Of a stretch of 64,000 nt of DNA, positions 1 through 13,900 are shown piece by piece. How positions within the stretch are numbered: the first letter of the stretch is position 1; every line of letters begins with the position of its first letter. This DNA is from Progne subis subis (taxonomy: Eukaryota > Chordata > Aves > Passeriformes > Hirundinidae): the NCBI GenBank assembly GCA_022316685.1, contig JAKJHU010000155.1:186001-250000 (forward strand). Direction: 5' to 3'. The notes beneath the pieces are model-generated. The model did not search any database, had not been told where the DNA came from, and worked only from the letters and a program-made list of their open reading frames with translations. The translations under genes and the position numbers were made by a program.

Positions 1-1758
1 CAGAGCTGCCTGCATTTGCACCCATCTCCATTCCAGAGTTTAGCAAGACGAGCAATCTCCTTAATTGCTACAGCAGATGCCACTTAGATTACACCAGGGG
101 CACCAACCCTTGGTCAGTGTTTAAAGGCAGGCTTAAGCATTATGAAAAAGCAGATTCTATTTAGCATCCAGTAGCTTTTAAAAAAACAGTTCTGCTTGGT
201 CCAAAAGATTTTTCCCTGTGGCCAGATGCAGCAGAGAGGTCTGGCCCAGGCACATAGGGCACAAGATGCAAAGATAAATCACACCGTGAAGTAAGGCTAG
301 AAGCTCCCTCCTGAAACCCTGACAGGCTGAGGAGAAGGATCTCTTTTAGCTCAGGTAATGGGAATGAGGCAACCCAAACCCAACAGAGATGCCCTAACAG
401 TATCACAGTTGCTCCAGGGAGGTGCCAGGACCACCTCACTCTGAGCCTGCCTTGCAGAGAACACCGTCTCTGCAGCTGTGCCCAGGGCATACAGGATGCA
501 TCTGACCAGATGGCAGGGTGAAAGGTACGAACACAGGAGGAGACACAGCAAAGGCCCTTGGCATGGAATAGCTGTTCCCTCACAGCTTTGGCACATGAGT
601 GCTCAGCACCTGGGCAGAAATTTGTAATCCAGGCCTGGTGCACTCCATGGTGAGGGTTAGCCCCAGTCCCCAGACCTTCCCTCAAGGCCATGCTCTCTGT
701 TACACTGTGCTGGGGAAAAATTGTGCTCAAAAAGACAACTAACTAGTCAAGGCAGTCCGTGACAGTCAGCACAGATACATATGCCAAAAGAGGAGGCCTT
801 GTGCTTCTGCCAGGACAGATGGTGATCCTCATGGTGTTCAGCATCTCAGTGCCACCAGGGCACTTGCTCCTGCCATTCAGGCTCACCAGCTGTCAAAGGG
901 TCACCACTGGGCCGCATGCACAGCCAGGCCTGGCAAGAACCTTCCCAGCCAGGCTAGAAGTAATGCTGGAGGGACAAACACACCTGAGCTGGATAACTGC
1001 GGGAGGCAAGTGACCCACTACAGTCCAGCAAACACACAATAGTACCTGGAGTGGGGACCCCAGAGGGGCTGGGCTTTGGGCTGAACTCCCCTCCACTGTT
1101 CTGGAGTCTGACCGGTAACACGGCCCACTGCCCTGAGCCTGTCCTTCACCTGCCTGCCAAAAGCAGGGGGTCTAGAGCGCTGTTTGCAAGTGCAGGACAT
1201 GCTGCTGCCTGAAGCACAAGGGCTGCTGCCCCCATCCCTGCTTTAGGTGCCCCTGGAGAAAGGCAGGATGCATGTTCAGTGCTGAAAAATGGCACTCACA
1301 GTAAGAATGTCTCCATCACAAAACCCAGCAAGCCCACCCTAGCCCAGACAGCCCAGCTGAGGTGAGGAGGGGTAGCTGGGGCTATTGTGAGCTTGAACGA
1401 AAAGATCTGTGCTGAGGAAGGGATCAGGAGGGCAGAAAAACTGCACATAAGGGAAGGAGGAAAGGAAGGCAGGTCATCTGCTAGGGCAGAAGACTGGTGA
1501 TGAGCCCTGGCGGAGCTGCGCAGGTGGGTCAGGACTCGCAGCAGTCGCAGCAGCTGGGAGACCAGCTCCCCTGCCCAGCCAGAGCTGCCAGTCTCCTGCT
1601 CACTTACTTGCACACTTTCACCATCATCTCCACAGCCCTCACTCTGCTCATCACCCAGAAGATCAATGGTCCCTTTGTGCTGGAGACAGCTTGGTCACAT
1701 CTCCAAGACAAAGAAGGGGGAAGGTGGGCACAGTGCGCAGGTATGGGCTGGCCTGGAT
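1..1758 (-). other. ARHGAP1 3' UTR and downstream flank
   Basis: Non-coding sequence following the ARHGAP1 stop codon. I found no clear minus-strand AATAAA or ATTAAA in this stretch, so the 3' UTR may run past the left edge of the window. No other gene is recognised here; open frames on both strands lack homology or splice logic. Confidence 0.5.
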
Positions 1759-1938
1759 TCAGGCCTCTGCAGCCTCAAACAGCTCCTTCTGGTGGTCTAG
1801 CAGGAATTTGGTAAAGGTATTGATGGGATTGATGGCTTTTAGAGTGATGGCCACATCTTTGGCCCAGAGCAGATTTGGGCCAAACACGACCGCCAGGTTG
1901 GTGTTTGTCATCTTGTTTCTGTCACTGTAAGCAGAGAC
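1759..1938 (-). CDS. ARHGAP1: ARHGAP1 coding exon 12 with stop (residues 379-437)
   Basis: Encodes the conserved [20 protein letters not shown] and the C-terminal [18 protein letters not shown]. Stop TGA lies at 1,759-1,761. Confidence 0.96.
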   Translation of the reverse strand, partial: VSAYSDRNKMTNTNLAVVFGPNLLWAKDVAITLKAINPINTFTKFLLDHQKELFEAAEA

Positions 1939-4900
1939 CTATGTGGGAAGGAAAGAAACCATTGTGAATCCTACAGAATAGCACAGCAGCTGCCCTCTAC
2001 CCTCCCCAAAGCCAGAGCTGACAGAGTCACAGAGAAACTGAGAGGAGAAAAGCTGGCCAGGCCATATCATAACAACAAGACCAAAAGCACTGTCAGATAG
2101 TATCTCTACAAGTCCAGATCACCATTCATGATCTTCCCTCCTGCTTGAATGGCCTTGTACTGGCTTCCTTGGCAGCAGGAAATACTGTAAAGCAGATGTG
2201 ATACCCCTCTTCTACTCAGCTTTGTAGTTCTACCTCCACGCTGGGGAGCTTTCAGCCTCCCCGGCATAGATCACACAGGCTGTATGCCTGCACCTCTCAG
2301 CATTATGACAAGCAAATGCTTAGGCTGGCACTCACCTGCACCAGAAAGGCTGTCAGCACACGGAGCAGTTGGTAGTTTTCTTCTGGCAAATCCTGGAGCG
2401 TTTTGCGAACAACATCCACACGTTTAACCTCCTCCACACCTAAAAATCAAGGGACGGGACAATCCTCAGCACCCATCCCCATGAAGGCCCTGCTGGCTAG
2501 CCACAAGGTATCCCAGGCATGCCCCCACTAAGACATCTTTGCCCTTAGCCAGTGCAACGTGCAGGGAGTAGCACACTTGCTACAACTCACTCTGAAAGCT
2601 GACAACATGGCTGTAGAGGCCAAAAGTGAGGAGGGGCTCAGGTAGCTCCCTCAAGAAGGTCTTGAGAATCACAGCAGGGAGGTGGACGTCTTCATACTCC
2701 TCGAAATCTACAGGCACACCTGAGAAAGTAGAGCAGAGACTCAGTGCTCACTGGCCAAAGCAGCACCTCCTCCAGACAAAGGACAGGACATGAGGGTCAG
2801 AGCCCAAAATTAAGGAAGGGGTATTTTAAAAAACACAGAATCCTGAATTACCACATCTTCTAGCAGAGTGGAAAAATATGTACCAAAATCATATACAAAG
2901 CAGTGCTGAATCCAGTGCTACATCTTTAGAAATAATCAAATAAAACTTGACTCAGTTTTATCCTGGTCATCTTAAGTCTCTTCAGTATAACCAGAGTAAG
3001 ATGGTATATCCCACCACAAGAAACAGGGAAACTTTCAGGGAAAAAAAAGTGTAGAAAGGGGAATATGAGTGGGAAGGAATTTGCTTTCCACACAGCAGAA
3101 GTATCCAGGTACTTCTCCCTTGCAACTCAGGTCATACTCCAAGAGGAGGCCTCACATACAGACCTATCAGAGAAGGAGAGGATCCATAATGGACTAATTC
3201 CAACACAGTTGCACTTGGACAGTAGTAATTAGGGAATGAGAGGGCCTCTGATGTGTTTGGACACTTACCCATATTGTATTTTTGCTGGACCTCTCTGACA
3301 AGCTGGGTATTTGCTGACCTCCGGAAAATCCCCTCTGTATTAAGAGCTGTGAATTGACAACAGATAGAGAAGGAAAAAAATCAGCCATGTGAGAGTCTCT
3401 AAAAATGCTGACTGTAACAATTATAAATCCATGCCATGGGGCATTCAGACAGATATCAACAAGTCCCTTTTTTAGAGCACAACATTTCTTTCTGCTTCCA
3501 TTATCAGACAAAGGATACAAGGAGCATTTGGCTACTTTTACACAAGTAGTAACATGGACTCCTGAAAGAAGGAGGTCTCCTAAGCCCTCCACAATCTCAC
3601 TTGAAGGCTAGTGAGAACTAGAACTAGGCTACTCACCTAGTTCTGCCTTTACACCCTGTTCTGTTCTTCTTTATCTTACCACAGTCTTGATGGGAGCTAG
3701 GACAGAACAGAGGTCACTGATAGGGGATTGCAGCTTCCCCAAACACTTACCATACTCCAGCAAGTGATCAATGGTGTCTCTGACCACCAGAGGAAGAGGA
3801 AATTGATCAGGATTCTTCTCCCTGAGACTGCAGCAAGAAGCAAGAGGTTACACGTGACTGGTACACAGGACTGCTCCTGTTCTACATGCAGCCTCCAACT
3901 CTTGAATGTGCCGACACAAGCTGTACTACGTATGACCTTGCTATCCCCATTCCTGGTTCAGCCCTTATTCCAGCCTTCTATCCTCTTCACCCATCATGTT
4001 ACATCATTCACTGGAGCAATTATGAGCTCATTACTAGACCATAGCAATGTTTTTCCATCTTCTGTAAAAATCTCAGCCTGTATATGTCAGGGCAAAGCAT
4101 TTCCCAGAAGGCAAGGATACTAGTTATGAATCAAATGAAAAGGGTTATGCTGCCCTTTTCCTTTCCACTAGGAGCAAGGGCAGTAAGAAGCTGACACAAA
4201 TGAGAAAAAAAATTTTGGCCAGCACATTCCTGTGACAGAAGATTTATCAAGAAAATGGCCGTCAGGGAAACCTCGTGACGCCAAGGTGCTCGCTGCCACC
4301 CTCGCATGGTCGAGCCCAGAGCACTCGATGGCTTGGAGCTGCTCATCCCTCCCAGGCTGCTAACAAGCTCAGGCACCACAGCACCACGGCAAACACCATC
4401 TGGAAATGTTGCACTGAAGCTGGGGAATGTGTTCCCAGGCTGCCTCAGAGGATGTGTCTAGCTGCACAGTACCGGCTCCTCCTCATTCCCCGGGGAGGCA
4501 AAATCACACTCAGAGTTAAAAATACCTTCAACACTTACTCAGTATCACCAGCCCTTGCCAGGGTCTGTGTTTGCCTTTGTCACTGTGCAGGAATGGGGAG
4601 TGGGATTCACTACAACGGTGAATAGAGGTGCTTTTAAAATAGAATTTATGATTTGGAAAACATCTATGAAAACATCTGCAGCACTGCTCAAAGTAGCACA
4701 GTCCTAAAGAGACCCCTGTCAGCCTCCTACAGATTTCTTTTGCTTAAAAGGAAGTTTCTAGTGCCATAAAGCTGTCCCCATGGTCCTTATTTTGCTTCTC
4801 CCTTAGTGACTCTATGTTGCAAAAACAATCTAACCCAGGGATCAAGAGGGTGGAACTGAACTGAGTTAGTCAGGATCGGGACACAAGTATAGAGTTCTTC

Positions 4901-7900
4901 AGGAAAATTATTAAAGTTTCATAGGAAGTCTGAACTGCAAGAAATTTTGCAGCCATTTTCTGCTGTGTTCAGTAATAAATAGAGTGATCTCATATCAAGT
5001 AAGTCAGGGCAAAAGCAACACAGTCCAGAAATACTCACTGCTGTAGGGAGACTCCAAACTGCTGGTTTGGCAGCGGTGGGCGTGGGGGTGTTGGCTTCTG
5101 GGGCACTTGCAAAGGCTTCTGCAGAGATCTCAGGTATTCATCATACCTGCAGCAAAACACAGACTAGTAAAAAGCCACTCCATCTTCCCAGGAAGCGCAT
5201 GAACCCAGCATTGCACATGCACTGGTAACAGCACCAGACTAGTATGGTCGATTATACCTATGCAAAGCCACCACAGGCAGCTCTGGAGCACAAGAACAAA
5301 CATCTGGTGGCCAGAAAAAAAGCAGGGAGAAAAGGAGTTTTCTATTTGTAATCAAGAGTTGGAGTAGCTGAGTAACAGCGTGGGCAGGAGGCCAGAACAG
5401 CACTGCTTGTGATGAGACAGATGCATATGTGGGTGTGGGACAGGCAAGCAATCTGGTAGGACTGAGATTATGGCAACTCTGGGAAGCCCCAAAGACAAGC
5501 TGAGCAGTGCAGAATGAGCTAAGCAGGTGCCCAGACAACAGCAGATGCACACCATGAGCTCCATGTCAGTGTTAAGGTCAGTATCTCACAGAAAGTCCCC
5601 GGGGGTGAGTGGGAGATGCAGGATTGGGGCTCCACTGAGGGAGATTTTTAAAGCAAAGACACAACTGGGCACCAGGGCCAAGGAGACACAGGAAGGACTA
5701 TAAAGAGGAAACCAGTCTTGAAGGCAGCTTGTCACCACACCCTGCAAAACCACTGCTTGAGTGGAACAATCTCTTCCTTCTCTTGCTGCTCTACAAAAAG
5801 TCCCCTCTCACAGAGCCCTAAACAAGGGGGAGACAGGCAGTATTCTCACTTCAGCACTTGGCTTGGGATCCCCAACTGTTCCAGCTTCACATACTCCTCC
5901 AGCTCACTAAGGTAGTTCACATAAAAAATCTTTCGTCCAAATTTAAAGCTGAAAAACAAGAGAAAGGTAGATATGTGAGAAACTGAGAAATCCAGTAACA
6001 GAACTGATTTCTTACCAAAAAAGAGAGCATGGGGCTGCAAGAAACATCAGTGGAGCAAAGGGCAGGTATGGCTGAGCAGCAGAGATGTCACCCACATCGC
6101 TCTCCCCCTCCATCTGTTTTACCAGGAGATGCAAAGACTTTCCAAGACACATTAGAAGTCCTAACAGCAGCAGGCTCCCTCAAATGCTGGATTTCCTATG
6201 TTCAGCAGTAGGCTTGAGAAGATTTTACTACCAATTATTTCATAGAGTTATAATTTCAGAATCACAATAAATAAAATATTTGGGTTGCAGAGCCTGCAAC
6301 TTTTTAATTCTACTTGGCTGGAGAGAAAAGGAGTAGCACAGAGCTGCAAACTCTGTAGGTTCCTAAAGACGTCTTTCTGGTGTGTGAGTATTTCTGAGCT
6401 CAGAAATGGGAGGAGACAGAAAAAGGAGAGAGACTCCAGGATAGGCTTGGCAGCCTGGGCTCAGCAGCCTGGGCTCAGCTTGTGCCCCTCTGAGAATGCC
6501 CCATTGTTCCCCTGCAGTGTGAGCATGCGGGTGAGCCTCCAGTAGTGCTTCCTTCCCACCTGATCAGAGGCTTGAAGAGTATCAGTAGGGTCTTGATAAA
6601 CATGGTTGGGTGCACAATATACAAGGCTTTGATGTTCTTCTTGTACCTGTCAAGAGAAGCCCAGTAATGACAAGCTGCACTTTAAGCAGAGGAACCAACC
6701 TTTCCACAAGATCAAGGCACTCTGGTTGCTTCATCCCTTTTGCACTGAGCCTCACCACGCCCCAGCACCCATGGCCTCCACTCTCCCATGCTCTGCAGCT
6801 GAGTCAGGCTACTTGGCAGCTTAAGGACATGCTATCCTGTATTCCAAGATTCATCTAAAAGCAGTGAGCAGCCTCCCCAGGAACCTACAGTTATATCACG
6901 GGGCTGACACAGGCCCTGGGTTTGCTGCTTGCCTGTTGGCTTAAAGGATGTGATTACAGAAGGAGCTGCTCATCCTATGATTCAATCTGCATTAAACAAC
7001 AATCCACCTCCTTAAGTAGGAGAAGAAGTGACAGTAAATTATGATCAGCAAGCTACACAGGGGGCCTGAGGAAGGTCCTCTATGTTAGGCTAAAGAAGAG
7101 CACATAACATCCTTGCTTGTTGCAGTTTTACTCACTTGCGATCGAATTCCCTGTAGGCGTCCCGCAACCAGCTCAGGGATGGCTTGTTCTCACTGGTCAG
7201 GCCATGGTGCAGGTACACCAGCGTGTAATCACTCTCCACATACTGGTCCAGTGTGAATTTCAGGTACCTGAGAGAAAGAACTGACCAACTCACTTGGTGC
7301 TCTGCTACAGACAGGCTCTTCCTTCCTTTGGGACTCTTTGTGTGTACCGTAACAGAGGATTTGCATCCCCAGCAATGGAAGTAAGCACTTGGGAGGACAT
7401 GTCCAGCTAAAGAAGCTACTGCAGATGGATCTGTCCCCAAGAATTCAGCAGCTGAGAATTAGGTCAGATTTAAGATATTAACAGCAGCCTACTAAGACTC
7501 TACTTACCCCAGCAGTTTCACATGATCTAGTTGATGACTTGGGGGCATCCGGCAGGCACTGAACAAAATCACTTTTCTTCCATATTTGTCATCACCTGCA
7601 GGTAAAATGCCAGAGATTACAGGGAGTTAGGGACTTCATTGTGGTCTTGGTAGCAAGGGGTAAAGAAAGAATGAGAAACCACCATAACAAGGCACAGCTG
7701 CCAGCAAAGCTAAATCTGATTTTCAGCAGGTATCATAGGCCTAGTGTGGAAGCAGAAACCTCTACACCAAGGGCCTGGCAAGTCAACAATGAGAACAAAG
7801 AACAGATTCCCTGCTCCAGCCCTGGAAGGAGAGGAAGGACTGGAAGCCAGGATGCCTCAAGGCACGTAGGGATGGAGGCAAGTACAAGTGCTCAGAGCAT

Positions 7901-10900
7901 TAATCCTGCAAAGCTGTCCCTGGGCACTGCTCCTGACACACACGTCCAGGAAGGCACAGGGAAAATTGCCCCTTGCTGGCACAATAGCTCCTTCCACCCT
8001 GCCCACAGTCCCAGACTAACTTCTAATAGTCTAGTTCATCAGTTTCTTGCTTCACCTGAAGCTTAGTCCTGCACACATAACACAGGCCATTTCATACCCT
8101 GGAAACCAAGAAATTCCTAGAAAAAGAGCAGTTCCAGTCACATCCCAAAGATGAGAAACAAGCATCATCCTAAGTCTCTTCTACAGATGGGCCAAGCAGG
8201 GCTGCTGGATTCTCCAGGATGACTGTAGAATAAAGTCTTCACTGCTTCCTAGATTTTCCATCCACAGAGAGATTTTTCCAGCCTGAGACGGAAGGAGCTG
8301 CGAGTGCAGCACAACAAAGCAGTCTTTGTAAAAGCCATGCAGAAAACAGTCCCCATCACACTGGAGCCAAATAACTCGTAAAGCACCGTCATGTCATGGA
8401 GGACACTCCCAGCCACCACTTGAGGCTTCAGAGACAACAAGCCAAGTTTTCCCCAAAGCAAGTCTTCAACCACCAGTGGACTTCCGCCAACAGAGATCTC
8501 AGCCCCATGAGCAAAGCCCAAGCAGACACGCATGACCAAGCTTAGCAGACGTGCTGAGGAATAGAGAGATTTGGATAAGTAAGATCACAAATCTTGTGGA
8601 CATATGGAGTTTGAGGGAAAGTCTGATTCTCTCCCAGACACAACACCCAATCCAATTCCACAAAGATGACTTCTTTTTAGCAGCAGTGGAGATGAAATGG
8701 CTCCTTTAGTATGAAGGGTGAAAGTCTTCCCTCCTTTTTAGCTACTCAACCCGCTCTGAAACCTGTGTTTCCTTGTCAGGCAGAGTGCAACAGTGAATGG
8801 GGCTGTTGAGGTCATACTCAACAATACCCTCCTTACTCCCATATGTTAAACCATCTCACACAGACCACAGCACAGAAAAGCAGCAAGGATCACTACTTAT
8901 GTAGGACAGACCTGCAATATAACATTCCTCTTGAAATAAATCCTTTTCCTAGCATGGATTTACAATATTCATGCAGCCTTTTTCTCACCTTTGCACAGGC
9001 TCTGGCCTTAACTACCACTCGGCTACACTTGCCACGCAGCAACTGAGGTCTTGGAATAGCAAACCTGACATTTCTGGGAATGCTGCCTGTTAGTGCCAGA
9101 TGACCACTTGGTGCTGCAAATAGCAGCCAGAGAACTCACACACACCAGCCACGACATTAAGATGCCACCAGTCCCCTCTTGCCAGAACAGATTCTCTTGC
9201 TACTTGTTCATTTTTATTTTCACTTGCAAGTCCCATTTTGAAGTCACTCACCAGACAACAGAATTTGCTGATGTGCACAAGCCAGAAATTCTACCAAAGC
9301 TAAGGACACTGCGGCAGCACTAGGTACGGAGCAGGAAAGGGGCGGCACAGGCCATCACAGTGACAAACACATGTGGAGATACAGGGCAGTCAGGGAGGAT
9401 GCATGACCCAGAATGCAGGACTAGGAGAGAGTGATGCAAGGCTCGTCTGGAACAACCAGACACAGTCACAGCCAGGCCACAAGACCAACATCACATCACA
9501 TAGCCCACGGTAGCCCACTCTCTGCCTAGCCCAGACTTTCTTGGTAGCTTGTTATGAGCTTTAGGGCCAGGTCTAATGTAACTGAGGTGTCTCAAAGACT
9601 AAGTGTAGGTTACAAAGTCCTGGGTAAGGAACGTGGCATATTGTTACCCTTCCCAATGGTCTTGAGCAAGTTATATGTCTCTATCTGAAGGACAAAGGGT
9701 CCTGCCTGTATAAAGCACCAAGAAGATGCAGCGTTTGAGATCTGTTAAGTTTTATAGTGATGAAAGAGAATAGTCAGAAAGACAACAGATCTTTGCAGAT
9801 CATACATAGCTCCATGCTAAATTCAGAGCCGGTGATCTCTTCAGTTAACTGAGAGGCTGCATTTCACACCAGAGTGGATGGTCTGAGGGCCAGATGCAGA
9901 CTGCAAGCTTAATCAAGGCAGGCCTTTGTGGTGTGCAGTACAGCACCATGTTCGTGCCATATTGTGGGTGGCCGTACATTCAGCTCACGCTTCTGGGCAC
10001 TGATTATCATATCTGACAATTCGGGAACAACATACCTTAAATAGCTTCCTCTGAAATGACATAAAAGCCTACAGCAAGGCCTATGCAAAGTCTACAGTCT
10101 TGTTCCTTTTATAGCCTTGCTGAAAATGTCTGGGATTGCTGGTAAAGAATAAACAGACAATCCACGATTCTGCCACAGGGGAGATGGCGTGTATCCCCTG
10201 GACAATTTCCAGGGCCAAGCACATCAAAAGATAATCTACAGTGCCCTGGATGACTGAAAAAGGAGTGGCCTGCTTTGCCTTCCAAATCAGAATGAATTTA
10301 TGCAAGAGACCTACAAAGGAGCCAGCACGCCCTTTTCTGAGTACTGAGTTTTGCTCCAGTCTCATCGCACTGAGCTCAGCCTGTCAACAAGAAACTTTCA
10401 AAACCTGATCAGCTGCCAATCTTGTTTTTACCTGACATTTATCTGATCAGTCTCCTTGCTCTAGACATGACAAAATCAAAAATTCAGCATCAGAGCTGAA
10501 CAATCAGTTGCTCCAATTTATAAACAAGAATCTAAAGCCCATTCCATGCATTCTTGTTGGAGGAAACTACCTTCAGGTGGTGCCTCTGCCTCCTACAGAA
10601 CAGATCCTTATCAGGTTTGATCTTTCCCAGATGCTCCATCTCTTGTACTATTTGCTTTCCTATTTGCAGTATTAATCTTACGTATCTAGGTTTTCACCCC
10701 TTGTTTACAATTGCAAATAGCTGAAGTTTCCACTGAACACAAGGATAGACCATGAAGTAATCACTTGGCTTCTCAGGCTGCCTCCCACCTGTCCCAGATG
10801 AGGAATGCTCAACAGTTAACAACAAGCCAATAACCAATTATATACCATCAGTACTCAGGGAGTGCCCCAACTTTTTAAGTTCATACATAAAAAGTATTTT

Positions 10901-13900
10901 CAATGTACACTGGAATTAAACTACCTCCCTGAAGGATGTGATTCAGATTATTTTGCTTTTAACAACAAAGAGCAAGACAGTAGCCAATATCTAAAGCCTC
11001 TCCAGTCAAGACAGCTGCTCATCTAAGGAGGTATGAACTTGTAGCACTGATGGACACAAGCTCCTGAATTTTGTTACGGCACTTTTAAGTGCCATAAGAA
11101 CTGCGTTCTTCCTCTCACTCAAAAAGCAGCATTTCCGGGGCATTTCTAAGACAAGGGGGAAGGAAAATCACTGCTGTGTTTCCAAGCCATGAGCACAAGG
11201 CCAAACTCTAAAAGGGCTGAAATTGAAATACTGAGGCAAATGTTTCAGCTTGAAACCTGCAGCAATACGAATGTATCACAGCAGAAATTCACATCAACAT
11301 GGCAATAACATTCCAAGATAGGGCATTAAATGAATCTGCACAGCCAATATGGAAAATACACCCTTGGCATGCAAATCCTGTTATTTATTATTACTAGATA
11401 AACAGAAATATATCCATCACATATCCTGAAACATAACCTTTAGCATTTTGTCATGATTTAAGGCAGCCTAACTGCAGTCCAGAGACTGCTCATTCCTACC
11501 TTCACGAGGTTGCCTCAGCTAAGTGCCCATCTTGCTGAAAGATTCAAATGGGAATATCCTAGTACTTTGATACTGAGAGAATGCAGGTGGATAAAACCTG
11601 CCACCAAAAGCTAGTGTTACTGCTAGAACAGCAAAGTTAACAGAGTTCAGAGTCAAGGAAAGGGCACCACTACAGAATACTGGAACATTACTACACAAGT
11701 TTCACAAAGCTTAGCATGTTTAATCAGAGCCACTGTCAGTAAAAAAACCTGACAAATGTAATTTCATTTCAATTAGTTGCACTAAGCTTATGGCACAGCT
11801 GGGAAACGTTTAAGTATAGTAGATTTTAGCTGCCTATTGAATTCCAGAGTGGATTTAGCCCTGAAGGAAAAGAAGGTAAGGAGTTCAAAGCAGTATTTTA
11901 ATATGTGATTTTGCCCACCTTGATATTCCCAATATCCAAACACTGCCAGAATCAGAAAGCCTTATGAAGTGAATATATCTTTAACTTACATAAAAGGAAT
12001 GAAGAATGGGAGGATGTCTGAGAGCATAGAAAAAGGGTGAGAATACTCCATATAATGAGGAAATGAGAATCAGTATTTTCATGAATTGTGTGAAGGTCTT
12101 AGCAGTAAGAATTTCACACCAATAGAATTTTTCATGTACATTGAGAAGCATGAAAGCACCAGCAGCCAAATTATTGAGACTTAGGACTGAAGTCCGGAGA
12201 GTATTAACAAATGCTCAGCAAGCCCAAGGCAGTCAAGCACAGGTTTGGGCAAATGAGTTACCGGAACACAACGTCTCTGCAGCCAAACGGAGAAGAGATA
12301 GATAACAGCTGCTTTCAGATGGAGAACCCAGTTTAAGTGCCAGCTGCTTAGCACGTGGGTGCAGCAGCAGATCATGTGAAAGAACAGGAAGCAATCCTAG
12401 AATGAACTTCCAAAGCACTTATGATAACAGGGCAAACAGGAGGTCAAACTGAACTGGTTCAAGCAGGCCACCACCATGACAGGACAGGAATGGGATTTAC
12501 ACTGAGACCCATGAGCCCCAAAGTGCCCGAAGTAAAGCCCACATGCCAAATTTGGCTCAGATGATTCTGCTGTGCCTGAGGCAGAGGTGCAGCCCTCAGA
12601 CAAGAATTTTGCAGCCTTTGGACTCCTGAAAAATTGCCAGTGCAGCCTAAGGCTGAGCAAAGTTTGGGCTCCCCTGAGACAGTCCAGCTACAGGCCATGG
12701 TCATGCTAAAGGAATACCATGATCTACAGAACCAAATGTTAGTGCCACAAAAAATCTACCTACCTGGTTGGGCCCCATCAAGTGCACCCTGGTCTGGAGG
12801 AACAGAAAAAAAGTTATAGCAAGCCAAGCTTTGCATGCTTTCCCAGAAAGTAATCATGAGGGTAAAGTCTGAGAGTCTAGCCAGATTGCCACTGGGATGC
12901 ATTTAGCTGCTGTCTTGCAGCATTCAACCTCCTTCCGTTTCATCTTTCCTCCATGCTCCTCTCCAAAGCAGCCTTAGCTAACAATTACAGGCAGTAACAG
13001 CAACCCTTGATTCCCAAATCTCTATTTTGAATTTGCAACTAATTCTGTATAATCATATTTCTTGCCCTTACTGCTACACTTCCTCTGCCACCAAAATAGC
13101 AACTGCTGTACTGCCACTTTTAAAAGGGTTAATTGCAATTAATTCTGAAGTCCTCTGAACAACTTCAGAAGTGTACGGAGAATGGCACCATACCATACAA
13201 ATAACACATCCCACACCCATCACTTTTTTTTCATGATTAGTATATTCTGAATTAAAAAAAATTAATTGCCAATTAGAATTAAATAAAAAAAAGGCTCCTC
13301 TAGTTTATGAAAGCATTTATTATCACACCCAGCCTCTTTCCATCACTCTCACAGCTATATACTCAACAGACCCACATGGACCTATCAAGACAGGAGCCTT
13401 TGCAGAGCAGGGCTCTAGGAAGAAATTCTCCATTCTCTTAGCCTCCCTTAGAAACTTAAAACTGCTTAGATACTCTCCCTTCCCTTGACCTTGCATATAA
13501 AAACATGGTGCACAAGCTGGGCTTGTTTTGGATGGACTCAATTCTACAGAGGCAATTCATCATTTACTATCATACAAAATATTCTTAAACAAACAAACAA
13601 AAGTTAAAAGCTGGAAACTACATCCAAACCCAGCAGAAATGCTGTTTATAGTCTGTATTAATGGAGCCAGTAACAATGTGCCATGCCTGAGGGGAAAAGG
13701 CCCCTTGTTCCCCTTTGCTAATGGGCCTTTGCCAAGTCTGTTAGCCACCAAAGACACCCTGCAACACACCTTCAACACAAGCTTTGTCTGTCACTTCTAC
13801 CTTTGCCTGCCTAGAGAAACAACAGCCACTGGTGCCCCAAGATTGATTTTACCTCCCCACGTCAATCAGCAACATCTACAGCAAACAGTTACAGCTTTGG

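Noticed and set aside
161..730. 189-codon open frame on the minus strand downstream of ARHGAP1
   Set aside because: Lies in the probable 3' UTR, has no recognised domain and no splice context.
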